From Crotophaga sulcirostris (Eukaryota; Chordata; Aves; Cuculiformes; Crotophagidae): a DNA stretch of 64,000 bases. The stretch spans positions 1,273,492 through 1,337,491 of the forward strand of contig VYZB01000210.1 of NCBI GenBank assembly GCA_013397455.1, in the 5' to 3' direction. The notes below the pieces were generated by a model that saw only the letters and a list, made by a program, of their open reading frames with translations, had not been told where the DNA came from and did not search any database. Positions 35,615 through 48,809 of the stretch are shown here, one piece after another. Each line of letters begins with the position of its first letter. Position 1 is the first letter of the stretch. A program made the translations under genes and the position numbers.

Positions 35615-37763
35615 ATAAATATCTAAATTCCAGACATCTGTGGTTCCAAGTATTAACCATTTATTCTTATTCCTCCCAGCAGTAGTACTGTTACTGTTAT
35701 TTGATTTCACCTTGGACTGATAAAGAATTGACTGAAACTGTTATAATTTGAGTTACTTACAAAATTTTATCAGGTCTGCAGCATATGATCATTAGGGCAT
35801 CATCTATAGGACATGAAGTTTGTTGTTAATAGAATAACCATACATTAGAAAAAGACAGCCTTTCCTATTTACACATTGTGTATCATCTCTGTTTTTCCAG
35901 TACTTTGCACAAAGTGGTAGCACAGCAGGGTTGCCTGATTCACTGGTAAGCCAGGTTCTCATATGTCTGTTACTTTCCATATAAAACACTTAGAATACAC
36001 TCGGCTTCGAATGTAAAGCCAAAGCTGAACAGTGAATCCTCCTTAAGGCCTGATTTTCCAGGCAGTTTTTTGCCTATGGAGATGTTTCAGCATTAATTTT
36101 GATCATATTCTCTTTCACACCCTCTATCTAAGGTACTAAAAAGGGAATTCACAGGAATTTGTAAGGTGCCATAAGCAATGTTCTCAGAAGTGTAAAAGAA
36201 ATGAATACGATAATAGCTTTCAAACTAAGTTCTCCTCGATGTGTTTAGTTCACTGAGTGTTAAAGAACATTTAGTAACAGTTTAAACAAGTCAAATGAGG
36301 ATGCAATCAGAATTCATCGAGTAAGGTGCTATCCAAACTGAACGTTACACCCTCTTTGTGTGTGTTGTAAAGGTTCCTCTCCCCTCTTGACCTGTTCAGA
36401 TGAAAGCTGGCTGACTTCTATAAAGCATATTTTTCAAGGACCTTTATCAGAGCATTGGAAAAGATGGGATTGATGCTTTTTCTTCCCTTCTCTTCCCCCC
36501 TCTCTTTTTTTTTTCTTTTACCTTTTAAAGGCTACTGTTTAATATCTCAACCCACTCTGCATAATGGGAGCTGTCAGGCTTCTGCTGGAAATGTCTTTCT
36601 TAGCAAGGGCAGCACGTTGGGCATGTCCACGCTGGAAGTACATTTCAAATCAAATAAATTCTATACTTTCTGGCATTAAGAGGTTATTCCTGTTCAGAAG
36701 TGATTACAGTACATGTTGCATCCTCCTAGTTCTAGGTGTGTGAGGTCAGGGTCTTTAGGAAATGTCATGCAAAGTTTACACTTGTTTCATCACTCACCCT
36801 TGATATATCAGCCCTGTATGGAAAATTTCCAAAGAATTCCATTGGGGGAATAAAAAAAAGGGTGGGATTACGCATGTTCTTAGAAATTTTTAAGTGTTCT
36901 GAGTTGAACAATTCATTTTCTTTCCTCTATAGAATTTAATATAATCTTCCACAGGAATTTTTTCTCTGTGCTGATGCATATTTATTCAGAGTGAATTTTA
37001 TTAAATTGCTAGATGGAGCATTTCCTGGTGTAGATCCTGTTGTTGGTTTTGTTTCACTCCTGTTTAATGCCTTACAAAGACTCTTGCAGACAAGAACAGC
37101 AAGTGTCGGAACTGCCTTGCAAAGATGTAGGTATCTGAAGAACCTGCTAATTTAAGGCAAAAAAACATTATTATATTATCACATCTCATATTATTGACAA
37201 GTATCTCCCTTCAATAATAACTGACATGACAGATGTAATCATTTGTTTAATATACTTGAATATGTTGCACAAGCATACTTTATAAACATAATTAATTGAA
37301 TGTGTCGCTCACAAACAGAGCATGGAATGAGAGAGAAGGATGGCAAAATATGGGAGAAGTAACTGGGATTTTCAAGTAGAATGAACAGATGACGCTTCAG
37401 CCCTCTTGTTTCTTTTTATTTTTCCCCAACACATGGACGTATCACCACTTCAAATCACATGCTGGAGGTTTCCCCTGGCACATATGCTCATGCAACAGAG
37501 CACAACTTGGCTGGAGAGAGCCTTCTGAAACCATATGAGATAACCTGTTCCTTGTTTCTCCTAACCTGTGACCTCATGCACAGACATAGCTGCCCAGTCT
37601 GATCTGCAGATGAGGTTAACAGGACACATGATGTCTTTCAGGATAACAGCTTTTGGGGTCCTGTGTTGCTGTTGTATATGACACTGAACAGGCTACGGTG
37701 GAGAATGATTCAGGTGTGACGTTCTTATTCAAGGATTATGTTTCAGGGATAAGACTTAACACA
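35615..37763. other. Unique non-coding DNA
   Basis: About 2.1 kb. The stretch 36520-36670 is of higher complexity and could be conserved, but no gene or repeat is recognised. Confidence 0.45.
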
Positions 37764-38002
37764 TATCACAGTATCACAGTATTACAAGGTTGGAAAGGAC
37801 CTTTGAGATCATCAAGTCCAACCTATAAGCCAACACTAACACCAACCCATCATCTAAACCATGGCACTGAGTGCCTCATCCAATCTTCTCTTAAACACCT
37901 CCAGGGCTGGCGACTCCACCACCTCCCTGGGCAGCGCATTACAATGACCAATCACCCTTTCAGTGAAGAACTTTTTCCTAATATCAAGCCTAAACTTTCT
38001 CT
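37764..38002 (-). mobile_element. CR1: CR1 3' fragment with end of ORF2, TACTGTGA group
   Basis: It begins ATCACAGTATCACAGTATTA (inverted TACTGTGA tail, two units), then CAAGGTTGGAAAGGACCTTT. On the minus strand it still encodes the ORF2 end: [20 protein letters not shown], then EVVESPALEVFKRRLDEALS ending in AMV and a stop. The usual GHW has become GHC. It is 5'-truncated at about 240 bp and close in sequence to the copies at 35.4 and 50.4 kb. Confidence 0.95.
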
Positions 38003-39099
38003 GAAGATATGATAATTTCTTCATGATACATGTAATGATACATGATAATATCTCAGATTGGTGGGCTTCCTTAAAGTTCATTATCCCTACAAGAAAACTG
38101 ACAAGCAATAAATAAAACTGTCAGATGAAATATGGTTTGTTTATTTAAGGTAAGCAATAATACTGAACTTCAAGATGGCTAATTACATGGGCAGGTGGCA
38201 TTAATTCTTTACACATGCAATCTTAGAATAAAAAATTGAAATATTCATATGACATATTAGCTACTAAGTCAATAGTGGAGCGAAAAAGTTAGCACATTGT
38301 GTGAGAAAAAAATATGAAAACCTGCAATGTACAGAAGCCCGGTAGCACGAGGAATGAGATATAAAATAATATGGAAATAAATGTAATATCATTACTTAGG
38401 AATACATTCTCAGAATTAACCATCTCAATCATCATCTTAAAAGCTCAGCATCTAGAGTAGAAAGGATTTTTACATATTTTATTGCAGATTTCAATCAGAG
38501 GAGGAGGAAGAGTTGATGATACACTCCTATATGTGATCTTTCAAACTCACTATGTTGTTCAGTGCTTTCTTTTTTGTGTAAAGAGTTTCAGGAACCATGC
38601 CTCTCTAGCTTCTTCTGTTTAAATTAAACTGAATAATTGAAAGGGCCCCTCTGATTTTAGCATCACCTGGCACAGTGTGGCCCCATTCATGACATGAAAC
38701 TCTCGTGTTTCCTTATAAATGTTGGCCACTGAAAAACTGTCTATAGAGAACTGTCCATGAACAATACTAGCTCTGGGAACAGAAACTTCATGGCACGATG
38801 TTGGTCAAAAAAATGTATTGCTCCAACAATATGGGTGATTAAATTCCATGTGCTCATCTCCTGACACAGCTAAGTTTGCTAGGATTGTTGTAGCCCTGAT
38901 TTCCTGAATGACCATCTTTTACTTAACAGTTCTGTGATTTTTCATGTATTTTTCCTTCATTTAAACCAATTTTCTACTCAAAGGGGATCATAGCTTCCTC
39001 CTCACTGGCAAGTTATTATGAATGAATGAGCAGTATCAGCTCCTCTGGTCCTTCATGTACATGTTCAGAATAAACTGACTACCATGGGGATCTCAGGTA
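38003..39099. other. Unique non-coding DNA
   Basis: About 1.1 kb; nothing recognised. Confidence 0.45.
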
Positions 39100-39350
39100 G
39101 GGTGAAATGGTCTCAAGGTTTGCCAGGGAAGGTTTAAGAAATGTTATTTCACCAAAAAGGTTGTCAAGCATTGGAACAGACTGCCCAGGGGACTGGTGGA
39201 GTCATTATCCCTGAAAATATTTTAAAAAGATGTGCAGATGTGGGGCTCAGGGACATTGTTTAGTGGTTAACTTGACAGTGTTAGTTTTATGGTTGGACCT
39301 GATGATCTTAAAGCTCTTTTCCAAACTAAACCAGGTCTACTATAAAAGAT
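39100..39350 (+). mobile_element. CR1: Old CR1 3' fragment
   Basis: GCCAGGGAAGGTTTAAGAAA, GGAACAGACTGCCCAGGGGA and GTGGAGTCATTATCCCTGAA are followed by the characteristic GGGGCTCAGGGACATTGTTT, AGTGGTTAACTTGACAGTGT and GGTTGGACCTGATGATCTTA. This is the CR1 group with a GACATGGTTTAGTGG signature. The octamer tail is lost and the coding end is destroyed. Confidence 0.88.
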
Positions 39351-40786
39351 TTGCCCAACTTCCACCTCTGTTTGCAGACTTTAAGATTTAATCAGTCTTT
39401 TCCTACAAGCCTATGGTATGTAATTCTATAAGGAACTTAGGTTCTTCAGTTTGATAGACTTAATTGCTGATCTTAATATTTTGGCTGTGCGGTTTCCTAA
39501 AACAGACTGTGGATATCAGTCCAAAATTTAGAAAGAACCACCTATCCACAGTACTAAAATATTAGTAAAATAGTCCATATTTTTGCTCTTCTGAGTTTCA
39601 GAGCCACCCACCTAAGCAAGTTTCAACTGATTTCAGGGCCAATGAAGCATTTAATCAGTGCTTAGGAAAGAAAAAAACAAAGCAGCCTTAAAGACTTTCC
39701 CTGAGTTGTGCTTATAACAGGCAGGGAACACATGTGACCAAACATCTGCACACTGTCTAGGTCTAAAAATAAGGCAAATATCTTTGAACATGTAACAGTT
39801 AGTGGAGGAAGACAGATAGATAAATATCAAGACACATAATAACAATCTTATAGGTCTTCAGGCTTTATGCATTCCCTTTGCAACCTATTAGTGATGCCTA
39901 CTAATATTAAATAAGCTCCTTCAAGGAATTTCCCCAGATTGGTTTGAATCAGGAACTCAGAGTTTTGAAATAGATACTCCTTCATTTCAGTAAAAATAAA
40001 GTAGTATTTCTACTGAAAACTCAGTTCGAGGAAACCTCTACATGTATGACTGAACTGCAGTGAGGCTGGGCACTGGTGAGAAAGATGAGGTTGTTGACCT
40101 ACAAGAAAATACTCTTGAGCTGGAAGGAGAAAAAAACCCAAACAGGCCATAGACTGCTACTCAGCTCTTGGGCTAATACTGATAATTTTGCATAGTCTTT
40201 TAATCACAGATACTTCTTAATGTCGACAGGAAATTTCCGGTTAAAGGAAAACTAGGGGATATTTTTGGTCTTACATGGTGGACAGTTCTGTTGAACTCAA
40301 ATGTATTTTGGTAAGTTAGAACTGCAATGGTTTGAAATATATCACTCTGCTTTAAAATTCCTATGTTAGTCATGATTTTAAAATGCAAGCAAACCTCCTT
40401 GATTTCAATTATCATCTTGAATGTTCTTCACCAATTTTTCCTGTTTTCCGATGAAAAGAATTCTGGGTTTATTAGTTAGACTTAGCTACTAGGACCAAAA
40501 TTAAAGGCAGTTCAGTACTTAATACTTTCTGGTAAATCAGGGAATGCACTAAAATGTTATTCATTTATTTAAATATATATATAGCTTCACGTATATATTC
40601 AGCTTCCTCATTACCCTGAAAAAGGGTAAACGAACTCTTACTTACTAGATAGTGACAGACATTTTACTCCCAATTTGTATCAAGTGTGTTGTGTGGATAT
40701 TGGGATTCAGACAAAAATATGCAACATCAACAGTATAGAATTGTTCTCCTTAGCTAAATACCCTCCTCTCTTCTTCCTGCTTCCAG

Positions 40787-40894
40787 CTATTTAAATGAAC
40801 ACTGAAAACTGCACTTGGAACCATGCCAGATGAGTATGATGAACAAACTGCTGAATTAAAGCAAAAAAATATTTCTTTTAAACTGAAAGAAGAG
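40787..40894 (+). other. Exon-like segment with start codon, unknown product
   Basis: A pyrimidine-rich tract (CCCTCCTCTCTTCTTCCTGC) and TTCCAG form a good splice acceptor ending at 40786. ACCATGCC places an ATG at 40823. The frame then runs exactly 24 codons (start MPDEYDEQTAELKQ) to GAAGAG|GTAATT at 40894/40895, a plausible donor in phase 0. The peptide is charged and lysine/glutamate-rich, like the beginning of a coiled coil. Acceptor, Kozak-like start and in-phase donor are seen directly; that this is a real first coding exon is inference, and I recognise no protein family. The frame also stays open past the donor to 41050. Confidence 0.25.
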
Positions 40895-41700
40895 GTAATT
40901 AAGAAAAAATTTTCTAAACAGCAGAAAGGAATTTTAACGTTGGTAAATCAAAGTACTTCTACACATGTCATTTTAGAGTCTGAAATTTATTTAAACACTG
41001 ACCAGAAAAATATCTGTGTTCTCATTCAGCTTTATTGTTTCACCGTGTAATTAATTTTGATAGTAAAGGCAAAGGTGTTTGTTCTTATTTTCTCTATCAG
41101 AGTCACTGACAATGTGAATGTTAGATAATCTTTTGAACTAAACTTTATAATGTGTAATTTAAAAAATTTCACTTTAAAAATGTTTTAATAATTACCCATT
41201 CTGCTTCTGACGATATAAGAAGACAGACTTGTTTGCTCCAATTTATGAGAGGATTCATTTGATTCTACATATTATTTTTTAATTTATTGAAAATATACCA
41301 TTCCATAATGACAAATGGTTCCTCTAAAATATTTTTCTTTATCCTAGTATCATCTTAAACAGGAGTTAAATCAGTTTTTATAAATAAAGTGCTTAAAGTG
41401 AAAATATCATTCTCAAATTTAAAATTTTTGGAACACGGTAGCACAGATATTTGTTCAAAGTGTTTCTAATTTGTTTCACAGAATGGGAATCTATAGTGGA
41501 GGCATTAGAAAAACTGCAGTTTTATTATTGTTTACCTACTTTTAGGACTGAATTTGATTTTGAGAGGCAGTAATATTCTTTTCTGATGCTGGACCAGACC
41601 CTTATCCAGGAGTGGAAGCAAGGAGTGTTCTGGAGAAGCTCTGAGCTTCACTTCAGTGTCTCCAAGGACTCAGGTGAGACCTGATGTGCTGTGGGATGTG

Positions 41701-41729
41701 TTCTTTCTCTCTCTCTCTCTCTCTTTCTT
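41701..41729. repeat. (CT)n microsatellite
   Basis: TTCTTTCT followed by about eight CT units and TTTCTT. Confidence 0.9.
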
Positions 41730-42209
41730 CATTCTCTCCTCTTCTCCCATTTTAGAGCCTTTCTTTCCCAGATGCCTGTATGGTGGGTTTCTATGACTAA
41801 GTGATCATAAACAGAAAATAACAGTCCATACCACACTCTACACGCATAGCTAATGCAGACAGGTATTATCCAGTCTGACTGATTTATTTATATAGGGCTA
41901 TTGATTTTCTCCTTCTCTCCATGAACCAGAAGGTGGCATCTGATTACTGGCTTGTAAATTTGCATGTCTTCCATCTATCTTCACCGCATCGACCAACTTT
42001 AGTAATTTCTTTTCTTTACATATCTATCAACACAAAAACATGTAAAACAACGCTCAGCTGACCACATTCTTCTGTCAAATACACCTACTAATGTGTTTTA
42101 TTGTTAACCAGTTCCACTCACGATAGTAGTATTTAACCTTACATTGAATTGTTTTGTTTTAAGGATCTGAACTCTGTGCATTTATTGATAGATTCAGCAA
42201 CACAATCCA

Positions 42210-42275
42210 GGAGCTTAACACTATTATTCCCACTCTGCAGACTGGAAAATGAAGGTAAAAGAGATCCAAAGGCCT
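42210..42275 (+). mobile_element. Possible short MIR core relic
   Basis: CACTATTATTCCCACTCTGC, AGACTGGAAAATGAAGG resembles the MIR segment TTATCCCCATTTTACAGATG, AGGAAACTGAGG. It is short and diverged; the match is from memory. Confidence 0.35.
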
Positions 42276-44490
42276 CTTTTGGAGGCAGACAGAAACATTG
42301 TGACAAACCATGGAATACTTAAATTTCCTTGTTCTCACTCATAGACCTTTAGCTACAAGATCAGTTGAATCACACAGCCTATTTTATAAAATCATTCCAT
42401 TTTTGCGCTCCTCTAGGTCACTTCCTCAATGAGCAATTCGTGTTTCGGACTTGATTCATTTTGCTGAAGCTGAATACAAATTCTGTGTCACCAGCACAGC
42501 TGGTCCCCAAGCAAGATAAGTTGGTTCTGCCAACCTGTAAATGTTTGTGTCTTTCCAACCACATAGACTGTTTTTAATGCCAAGGCTGTCTGGTTCAATA
42601 CCCTTTGTACTAAATAAATGATAGTTTTCATATATGATGGACATAATATCAGAGGGGGATTTTCATGAGAGTGAAAATATAAATCATTTGCTTTCCTTAT
42701 GAGGAAAAGCTGGACAGAGATGTGAAGAGAGTTTTCAGTGTAGCCCATTGGGCTGTTAGTGCAAAGATTGACAAGACCTACATTTTTAAATAGTTTTGAA
42801 GGAGTTGTGTCATGGTAATTGCTACTTGCCAGGATTCAGATGCTTGAAAGGGGCCATCAGAGGCTGTTTGCTGTTGGATGCTCCTTTCCCTGACAGAAAG
42901 TGTTTGCTTTAGTTTTATAGACCACAGGCAAGATCTGCTCACACAACTTAAGAGTACAAGCTCTACTTTAGACAGCTGGAATTATTAGTAAAGGGCAAGT
43001 GGATGCTCCAATTTCTCCTTAATTCCACAAGCAGAGAGTTTGAGCCATGAAAGTTCAGTAAGAAAATGCATGGAAAGCTGGACAAAGACAAAGAGTTTCA
43101 TGGGTAAGCCAAAAGACTAACCTTCATCTCCTGGGAAGGAGCAGGATTTGCTGGTGCATGCTGTGAATCCAAGTATTGTAAGGTGACAGGAACATGGTGA
43201 AACAGCAGTCAAGCCTGGGAGATGGGAACTGACAGGAGTGAGCTGTTCAAAATCAAAAAGAATACAGTGAGAGGTGATGGGATACTGATTTATTTAATGC
43301 AACAGTAAAGAAACAAGAAGGAATATCTTGGGTGAAAGGGGAGATGTCTGGGTCAAAATCACACAGGGGAAGAAAGATGAAAGAGTTATTGTAATAGTAA
43401 TTCTTGAAGTCCCTTACAGATAGTCAAGGGGAGCTTTGTGAATACAGAGAGAGATTTTTCTGATTATTTCATACACATAATGTTTTACGCAAACATACAT
43501 ATATATATACTTGCAGACATAAATAAATATATGTATTTTTCACTGCAGTATGGCTATAGAGGTCTATACATTTCCAAGACTAAAATGTTATTATGATCTA
43601 AATCATTGTGAAGAAGTTCTAGCTCCCAGGTGAAAACTGAAGAATAACAAAAAAAACTTACCAATAAGATTCAGTTACTCCTTTTAGAGCTGACCCATTT
43701 CTCTGACAAATTTAAAGAGGAAACATGTGGTAGATGAGGATTGGATTAGGTTTTGCCAAATAGTAAGGAAAGGATGCTATAGAAAGCAGATCCATTAGAA
43801 AGGATGTGCACATCTGAGCAAGGAGGACTCACTGAACCTGAGTGGTGGTTGAGGTAGACAATCAGCTCACCTTCCGACCTTTGCGTTCATCCTGTCTTCA
43901 CAATTTACTCCACTTTTTTCCCTACTCCATATGAATCTTTTTACATTGTTTTATTTTCTTTTGTAGTCCCCAAGGTTTGATTTTTGCAATTCTGATTTTA
44001 TTTTCTACGAGGTATCCTTTTACATTGGTCGATATTTTTAAACCAATTTATATTTCTAATCTTGCCTCTGATTCTGATGAATATTCAGGAATTAACAGGA
44101 AGATAAATGAAATATGCCATGAAATATAATATCTAACTGCTTTTCTAGGTAAAAAAATTCAGTACATAGAAAGGGTCCATTAGAAATTTAGGAAAATAGA
44201 AGAGTTTTAGCCATCAAAATAATGAAGAATATTCTTCAAATAGGAGAATTAGGACCAGAAATTACTCTCAGCTCTCAGAATGGAGTTTATTTTGCTCATC
44301 AAAATTATTTTCTGATATCAGTTCTTAAAGTAATAAAAAAGAAGTAATTTAGAAAGACTTTTCTGTCCTGAATTTTGCAAAAAGGGACAGAAAGAATAAG
44401 ATTCATCTTGCACCATGTTAATTGTCTACTGAACAAACATTTGCTGATAAAAACATACTGAACTTCCTTAACAGTCAGTGAACATCCTTA

Positions 44491-44717
44491 GACTTGATGT
44501 TAGGAAGAAGTTCTACACTGAAAGGGTGATTGGCCACTGGAATGCGCTGCCCAGGGAGGTGGTAGAGTTGCCGACCCTTGATGTGTTTAAGGGAAGATTG
44601 GATGAGGCACTCAGTGCCATGGTTTAGGTGATGAGTTGGTGTTAGTGTTGGCTTATAGGTTGGACTTGATGATCTCAGAGGTCTCTTCCAACCTGGTTAT
44701 ACTGTGAAACTGTGAAA
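44491..44717 (+). mobile_element. CR1: CR1 3' fragment, TACTGTGA group (GTTATACTGTGAAAC variant)
   Basis: GACTTGATGTTAGGAAGAAG, CTGAAAGGGTGATTGGCCAC, TGGAATGCGCTGCCCAGGGA, GATTGGATGAGGCACTCAGT and GGCTTATAGGTTGGACTTGA end in ATACTGTGAAACTGTGAAA. Colinear with the end of ORF2 and the 3' UTR of the copy at 50.3-50.5 kb, but with a different tail variant (CTGGTTATACTGTGAAAC instead of CTTGTAATACTGTGATAC). It is 5'-truncated at about 227 bp. Confidence 0.95.
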
Positions 44718-47700
44718 GAGACAAATAGTGACTTGAGGTTATGATGTCATCTCTCTCTTAGAAATCTGATTTTAGAAGAAATCGACTGTTTAGGAAGGGA
44801 AGCCCTACAACCAGCTCAGACATAGGTGTCTGTGTTTGGTTTTAGTATCTGAAGATATCACATTTTAAAATAGAGAAATGGGTCTGCTTATGGATTACAA
44901 GACTGCTGCCACAACTTTTCAGTTCAAAAAGGAAAGGGCACACGTGTGTGTGCATGTGTCTATGCATAAACATATCTGCATCCATAGATATATTGTGAAT
45001 AGCTTCCACAAATGATTCCAAGGGAGGGAAATATTTATGAGCATATAATTATTTTGTTACATCCCTTCCACCTTCTGCTGCTGTTGCGTTATACAAAGCT
45101 TTTATTTATAAACGGTATTAATTTTGTTCTAATGTTCAGAACACTTGGCTCCCCAGAATATCGTTACGGAGGAGAAATCCTTTTATTGTTTTATGATGTT
45201 TGCTATCAAAAAACAATAAGAACAGTAAATGTGTTAACTGATAGCTAATTGTCTTTCTATGGCTGGTTTGACAGAATAAACGCCGGAACCTTCTGGAAGC
45301 AATTAAAGGTATTAATAAAATGGGTTTACTGTGCACATTTATGGCTGATCAGAGCACATGAACACACAGTATGTATGAAAATTAAGCTGCATGAAGTGCT
45401 CTTACATTTTACCTGGACTTCACCGTTTGCTGTTTTGACCTGGGAAACAAAAACAGGGAGAAAATGGACAAACTGGCTCAATCACATAAATTAATAAAGA
45501 ATTAAATCACCAGACCCTCTTCTTTCAATGGTTTGCAGATCTTAGGCCAAACTTACCCATGACATAAGCTTAGTAAGGCAAATCACAGTGAGGAAACTGA
45601 GGTCTGTTTTCATCACATTGTTCACTGTTTTACATTAATGGAGCTTATCCACAGTAACAAAAAATAAGCACAAATTGTCATTTTTTATGATGAGTACAGA
45701 CACATTTCATTTTTAATGAAGATTAATAAGTTTTCTCAACTGTTTGAAGTACCGAAACGAATTTACTGGAATAGATATACAAGTTCCTGCAGCCCTTACC
45801 AGTCACTTTGATAGAGGAGCTTCTGCTTAGAGATTTTCTCAGAACAACAGAGGAGCATCTGTGTTTGGATGTGTACCTGATTGTACAAGTTGAAGAAAGA
45901 GGTAGAGCTTTTTCTATCTGGAAAAAAAATCCAGCCTAATTGTGGAAGTTAAACCTACTCCTTTAAAATATTTCCATACTGTGAGCCTTTTACAGCTGCA
46001 AATAGATTAAAGGGGTGTTTAAAGGTATAGCATTAAATGAGTACAAATAACTGTTTTACGTAAGTTGCCTGGGGTACATCAGTAGCCTTCTAAATGATCA
46101 AAAGGTATAGCTGGAGGCAAGGTCCAAAACCACCTGCTTATATAAAAGACTTTTATATGAGGTAGCTGATATCATACATTTACATTGATCTTCCTTTAAA
46201 CACTGTAATGAAATCAGCATCAAAATTATGTTAAAGTAATGTAATATCTACCTTAAAGAGATGGGAGCAGGAAAAGTACAGCTCCATCCTTGAATTGCCC
46301 CATGTGCAACTGCACTGGGATCATGTATTACACCTGGATCTGTCTGCGGGTCGGCAGGGCTAAGCTGTCTTAAGCATTTTTAAACTGAATTTGACATTGA
46401 TTCAGCAAAGCTCTGAGGATCATACTTCACTGTAAGCACATGAGCAGTTCAACCCAGCTGCACAGAGGGCTTCAGCCCATCCTTAGCACTTTGTTGAACC
46501 AGCTCAGATCTAGGGGTGAAAATGGATGTTTTGCAGAATAAGATCTAGACCTGATGTGTACAATGTACCATTGTTGCTTTGTTGGATTTTGGTATTTTCA
46601 AGAAGAATTAAGAGCAAAAGTTCACTTGGAAAAAACTGACATTTTTTCTTCTAAGTGTGGCACTTCAAAAATTTCGCACTGAACTGTATAAAGTATTTCA
46701 CAGCCCTGCATACCTTAACAGGGCAAGAAGCTTTGCTTCTAAAATAAGTCTATTAAAAAAAATCTAGGAAAAAATAAATCACACTAACATCTGCAGTGTT
46801 ATTACCCTCTGTGTATTGGTCATATTCTTTTCTCAAGCTTTACTTTTTGAATCAGTTCAATGTGTCTTGACATCAGTAGTGTACACACTCCTAAGCAAAG
46901 GTGGGTCTTTGAAAGAATAGTCAGTATTTATGTAATTGGTACTGCAAAATACTTCTTAGACAAGGTAAATATTGTGATGAAGGAATAGTTGTCCATGACT
47001 GGCTATTTGTACCCTCTCCTGCTGTAATAAACAGATACTAACAGAATAGCACAGATCGAAAGCACTATGTGCTCATGACTAAAGGTGAGGCAGAAAATGC
47101 AAGAAATAAAACCTGAAGTTAACATAATATTTTTTCATTGACTTCTGTGGGATTTGAGGATGGGTGACTAGCATCCACACCCAGAGACCAAGGTAGGAGA
47201 GACAAATTTCATCTTGTGAGGCCACTGTTGGCGAAACCAGGACTGTATTTCTGTTGCTTGTCTACCAAGAGAACTGACTGTAAGTGCTCAGGATATGGCT
47301 TCTCTAAGTAGTGTTTGAATCAAACTGCAGCCTTGCCTCATAGTTTGCAGGATTAAGGGACAATCTGAGTAGCCAGATATTTCTTTCCTACAATACTGCT
47401 GAGAAGTTTCTTAGCTATAGCAGTTAAAAAATAGAAACTTGAACTCAGACCTGGACCAGATTTATTTTCGTTACTAAAATATGGGTTTTTATTTCCTCTT
47501 TACAAAAATAACATATTTAGTTCACTCCTAACAAGGTGAAAAAAAAAAGAAAGAAAGAAAAAGAACTCAAGCAAAAGTCCTAAAAAGAAACCTGAAAAGA
47601 CATTGATCAGCTCCTTCTCCCACATGAACACATGCACAACAGAAAGCTTTTAAAGTGGTCTTATTGTCAGGATACTGACCTTGTTTAAGAAAGAAAATGA

Positions 47701-47888
47701 CATCTTTGTGTTCTGCATTTATTTCCTAACTGAGTAACTTGCATCCAAAAACAGGGTAAAAAAAAGAAAAAAAGAAAAAAAAAAGCTTTTTCTGAGATTT
47801 GTAATACTTAGACCATATCACTTACAAAAAGATGGAAGATCCCACAATTATGTGCATTACCGTTACAGAGAAAAAAATGTTTACAACG
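44718..47888. other. Unique non-coding DNA left of the gap
   Basis: About 3.2 kb. 45060-45500 is a candidate conserved block (no low complexity, several TTTATTG, CAATTAAAG and TTATGG motifs). A-rich tracts lie at 47538-47563 and 47759-47785 just before the gap. A GTGTGTG run is at about 44943-44953. No gene is recognised. Confidence 0.45.
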
Positions 47889-48723
47889 NNNNNNNNNNNN
47901 NNNNNNNNNNNNNNNNNNNNNNNNNNNNNNNNNNNNNNNNNNNNNNNNNNNNNNNNNNNNNNNNNNNNNNNNNNNNNNNNNNNNNNNNNNNNNNNNNNNN
48001 NNNNNNNNNNNNNNNNNNNNNNNNNNNNNNNNNNNNNNNNNNNNNNNNNNNNNNNNNNNNNNNNNNNNNNNNNNNNNNNNNNNNNNNNNNNNNNNNNNNN
48101 NNNNNNNNNNNNNNNNNNNNNNNNNNNNNNNNNNNNNNNNNNNNNNNNNNNNNNNNNNNNNNNNNNNNNNNNNNNNNNNNNNNNNNNNNNNNNNNNNNNN
48201 NNNNNNNNNNNNNNNNNNNNNNNNNNNNNNNNNNNNNNNNNNNNNNNNNNNNNNNNNNNNNNNNNNNNNNNNNNNNNNNNNNNNNNNNNNNNNNNNNNNN
48301 NNNNNNNNNNNNNNNNNNNNNNNNNNNNNNNNNNNNNNNNNNNNNNNNNNNNNNNNNNNNNNNNNNNNNNNNNNNNNNNNNNNNNNNNNNNNNNNNNNNN
48401 NNNNNNNNNNNNNNNNNNNNNNNNNNNNNNNNNNNNNNNNNNNNNNNNNNNNNNNNNNNNNNNNNNNNNNNNNNNNNNNNNNNNNNNNNNNNNNNNNNNN
48501 NNNNNNNNNNNNNNNNNNNNNNNNNNNNNNNNNNNNNNNNNNNNNNNNNNNNNNNNNNNNNNNNNNNNNNNNNNNNNNNNNNNNNNNNNNNNNNNNNNNN
48601 NNNNNNNNNNNNNNNNNNNNNNNNNNNNNNNNNNNNNNNNNNNNNNNNNNNNNNNNNNNNNNNNNNNNNNNNNNNNNNNNNNNNNNNNNNNNNNNNNNNN
48701 NNNNNNNNNNNNNNNNNNNNNNN
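47889..48723. other. Assembly gap, 835 N
   Basis: All bases are N. The non-round length suggests an estimated gap size. Apparent long frames across it are artefacts. Confidence 1.
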
Positions 48724-48809
48724 GAGACAAGGCTCAGCTGGATCACTTCACTCAGTATGAGTGTGGGCTTGTTTTCAAATATAGATCTTTTCTTACCCTC
48801 GATTAGAAA

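Larger units (their letters stand above)
39351..44490. other. Unique non-coding DNA with an exon-like segment
   Basis: About 5.1 kb mostly of unrecognised AT-rich DNA. Items inside it (exon-like 40787-40894, CT microsatellite, possible MIR relic) are listed separately. TA dinucleotide runs occur at about 40574-40584 and 43498-43510. Confidence 0.45.

Noticed and set aside
47808..48806. Four frames of 302-324 codons across the gap
   Set aside because: They consist almost entirely of N; no protein is encoded by visible sequence.
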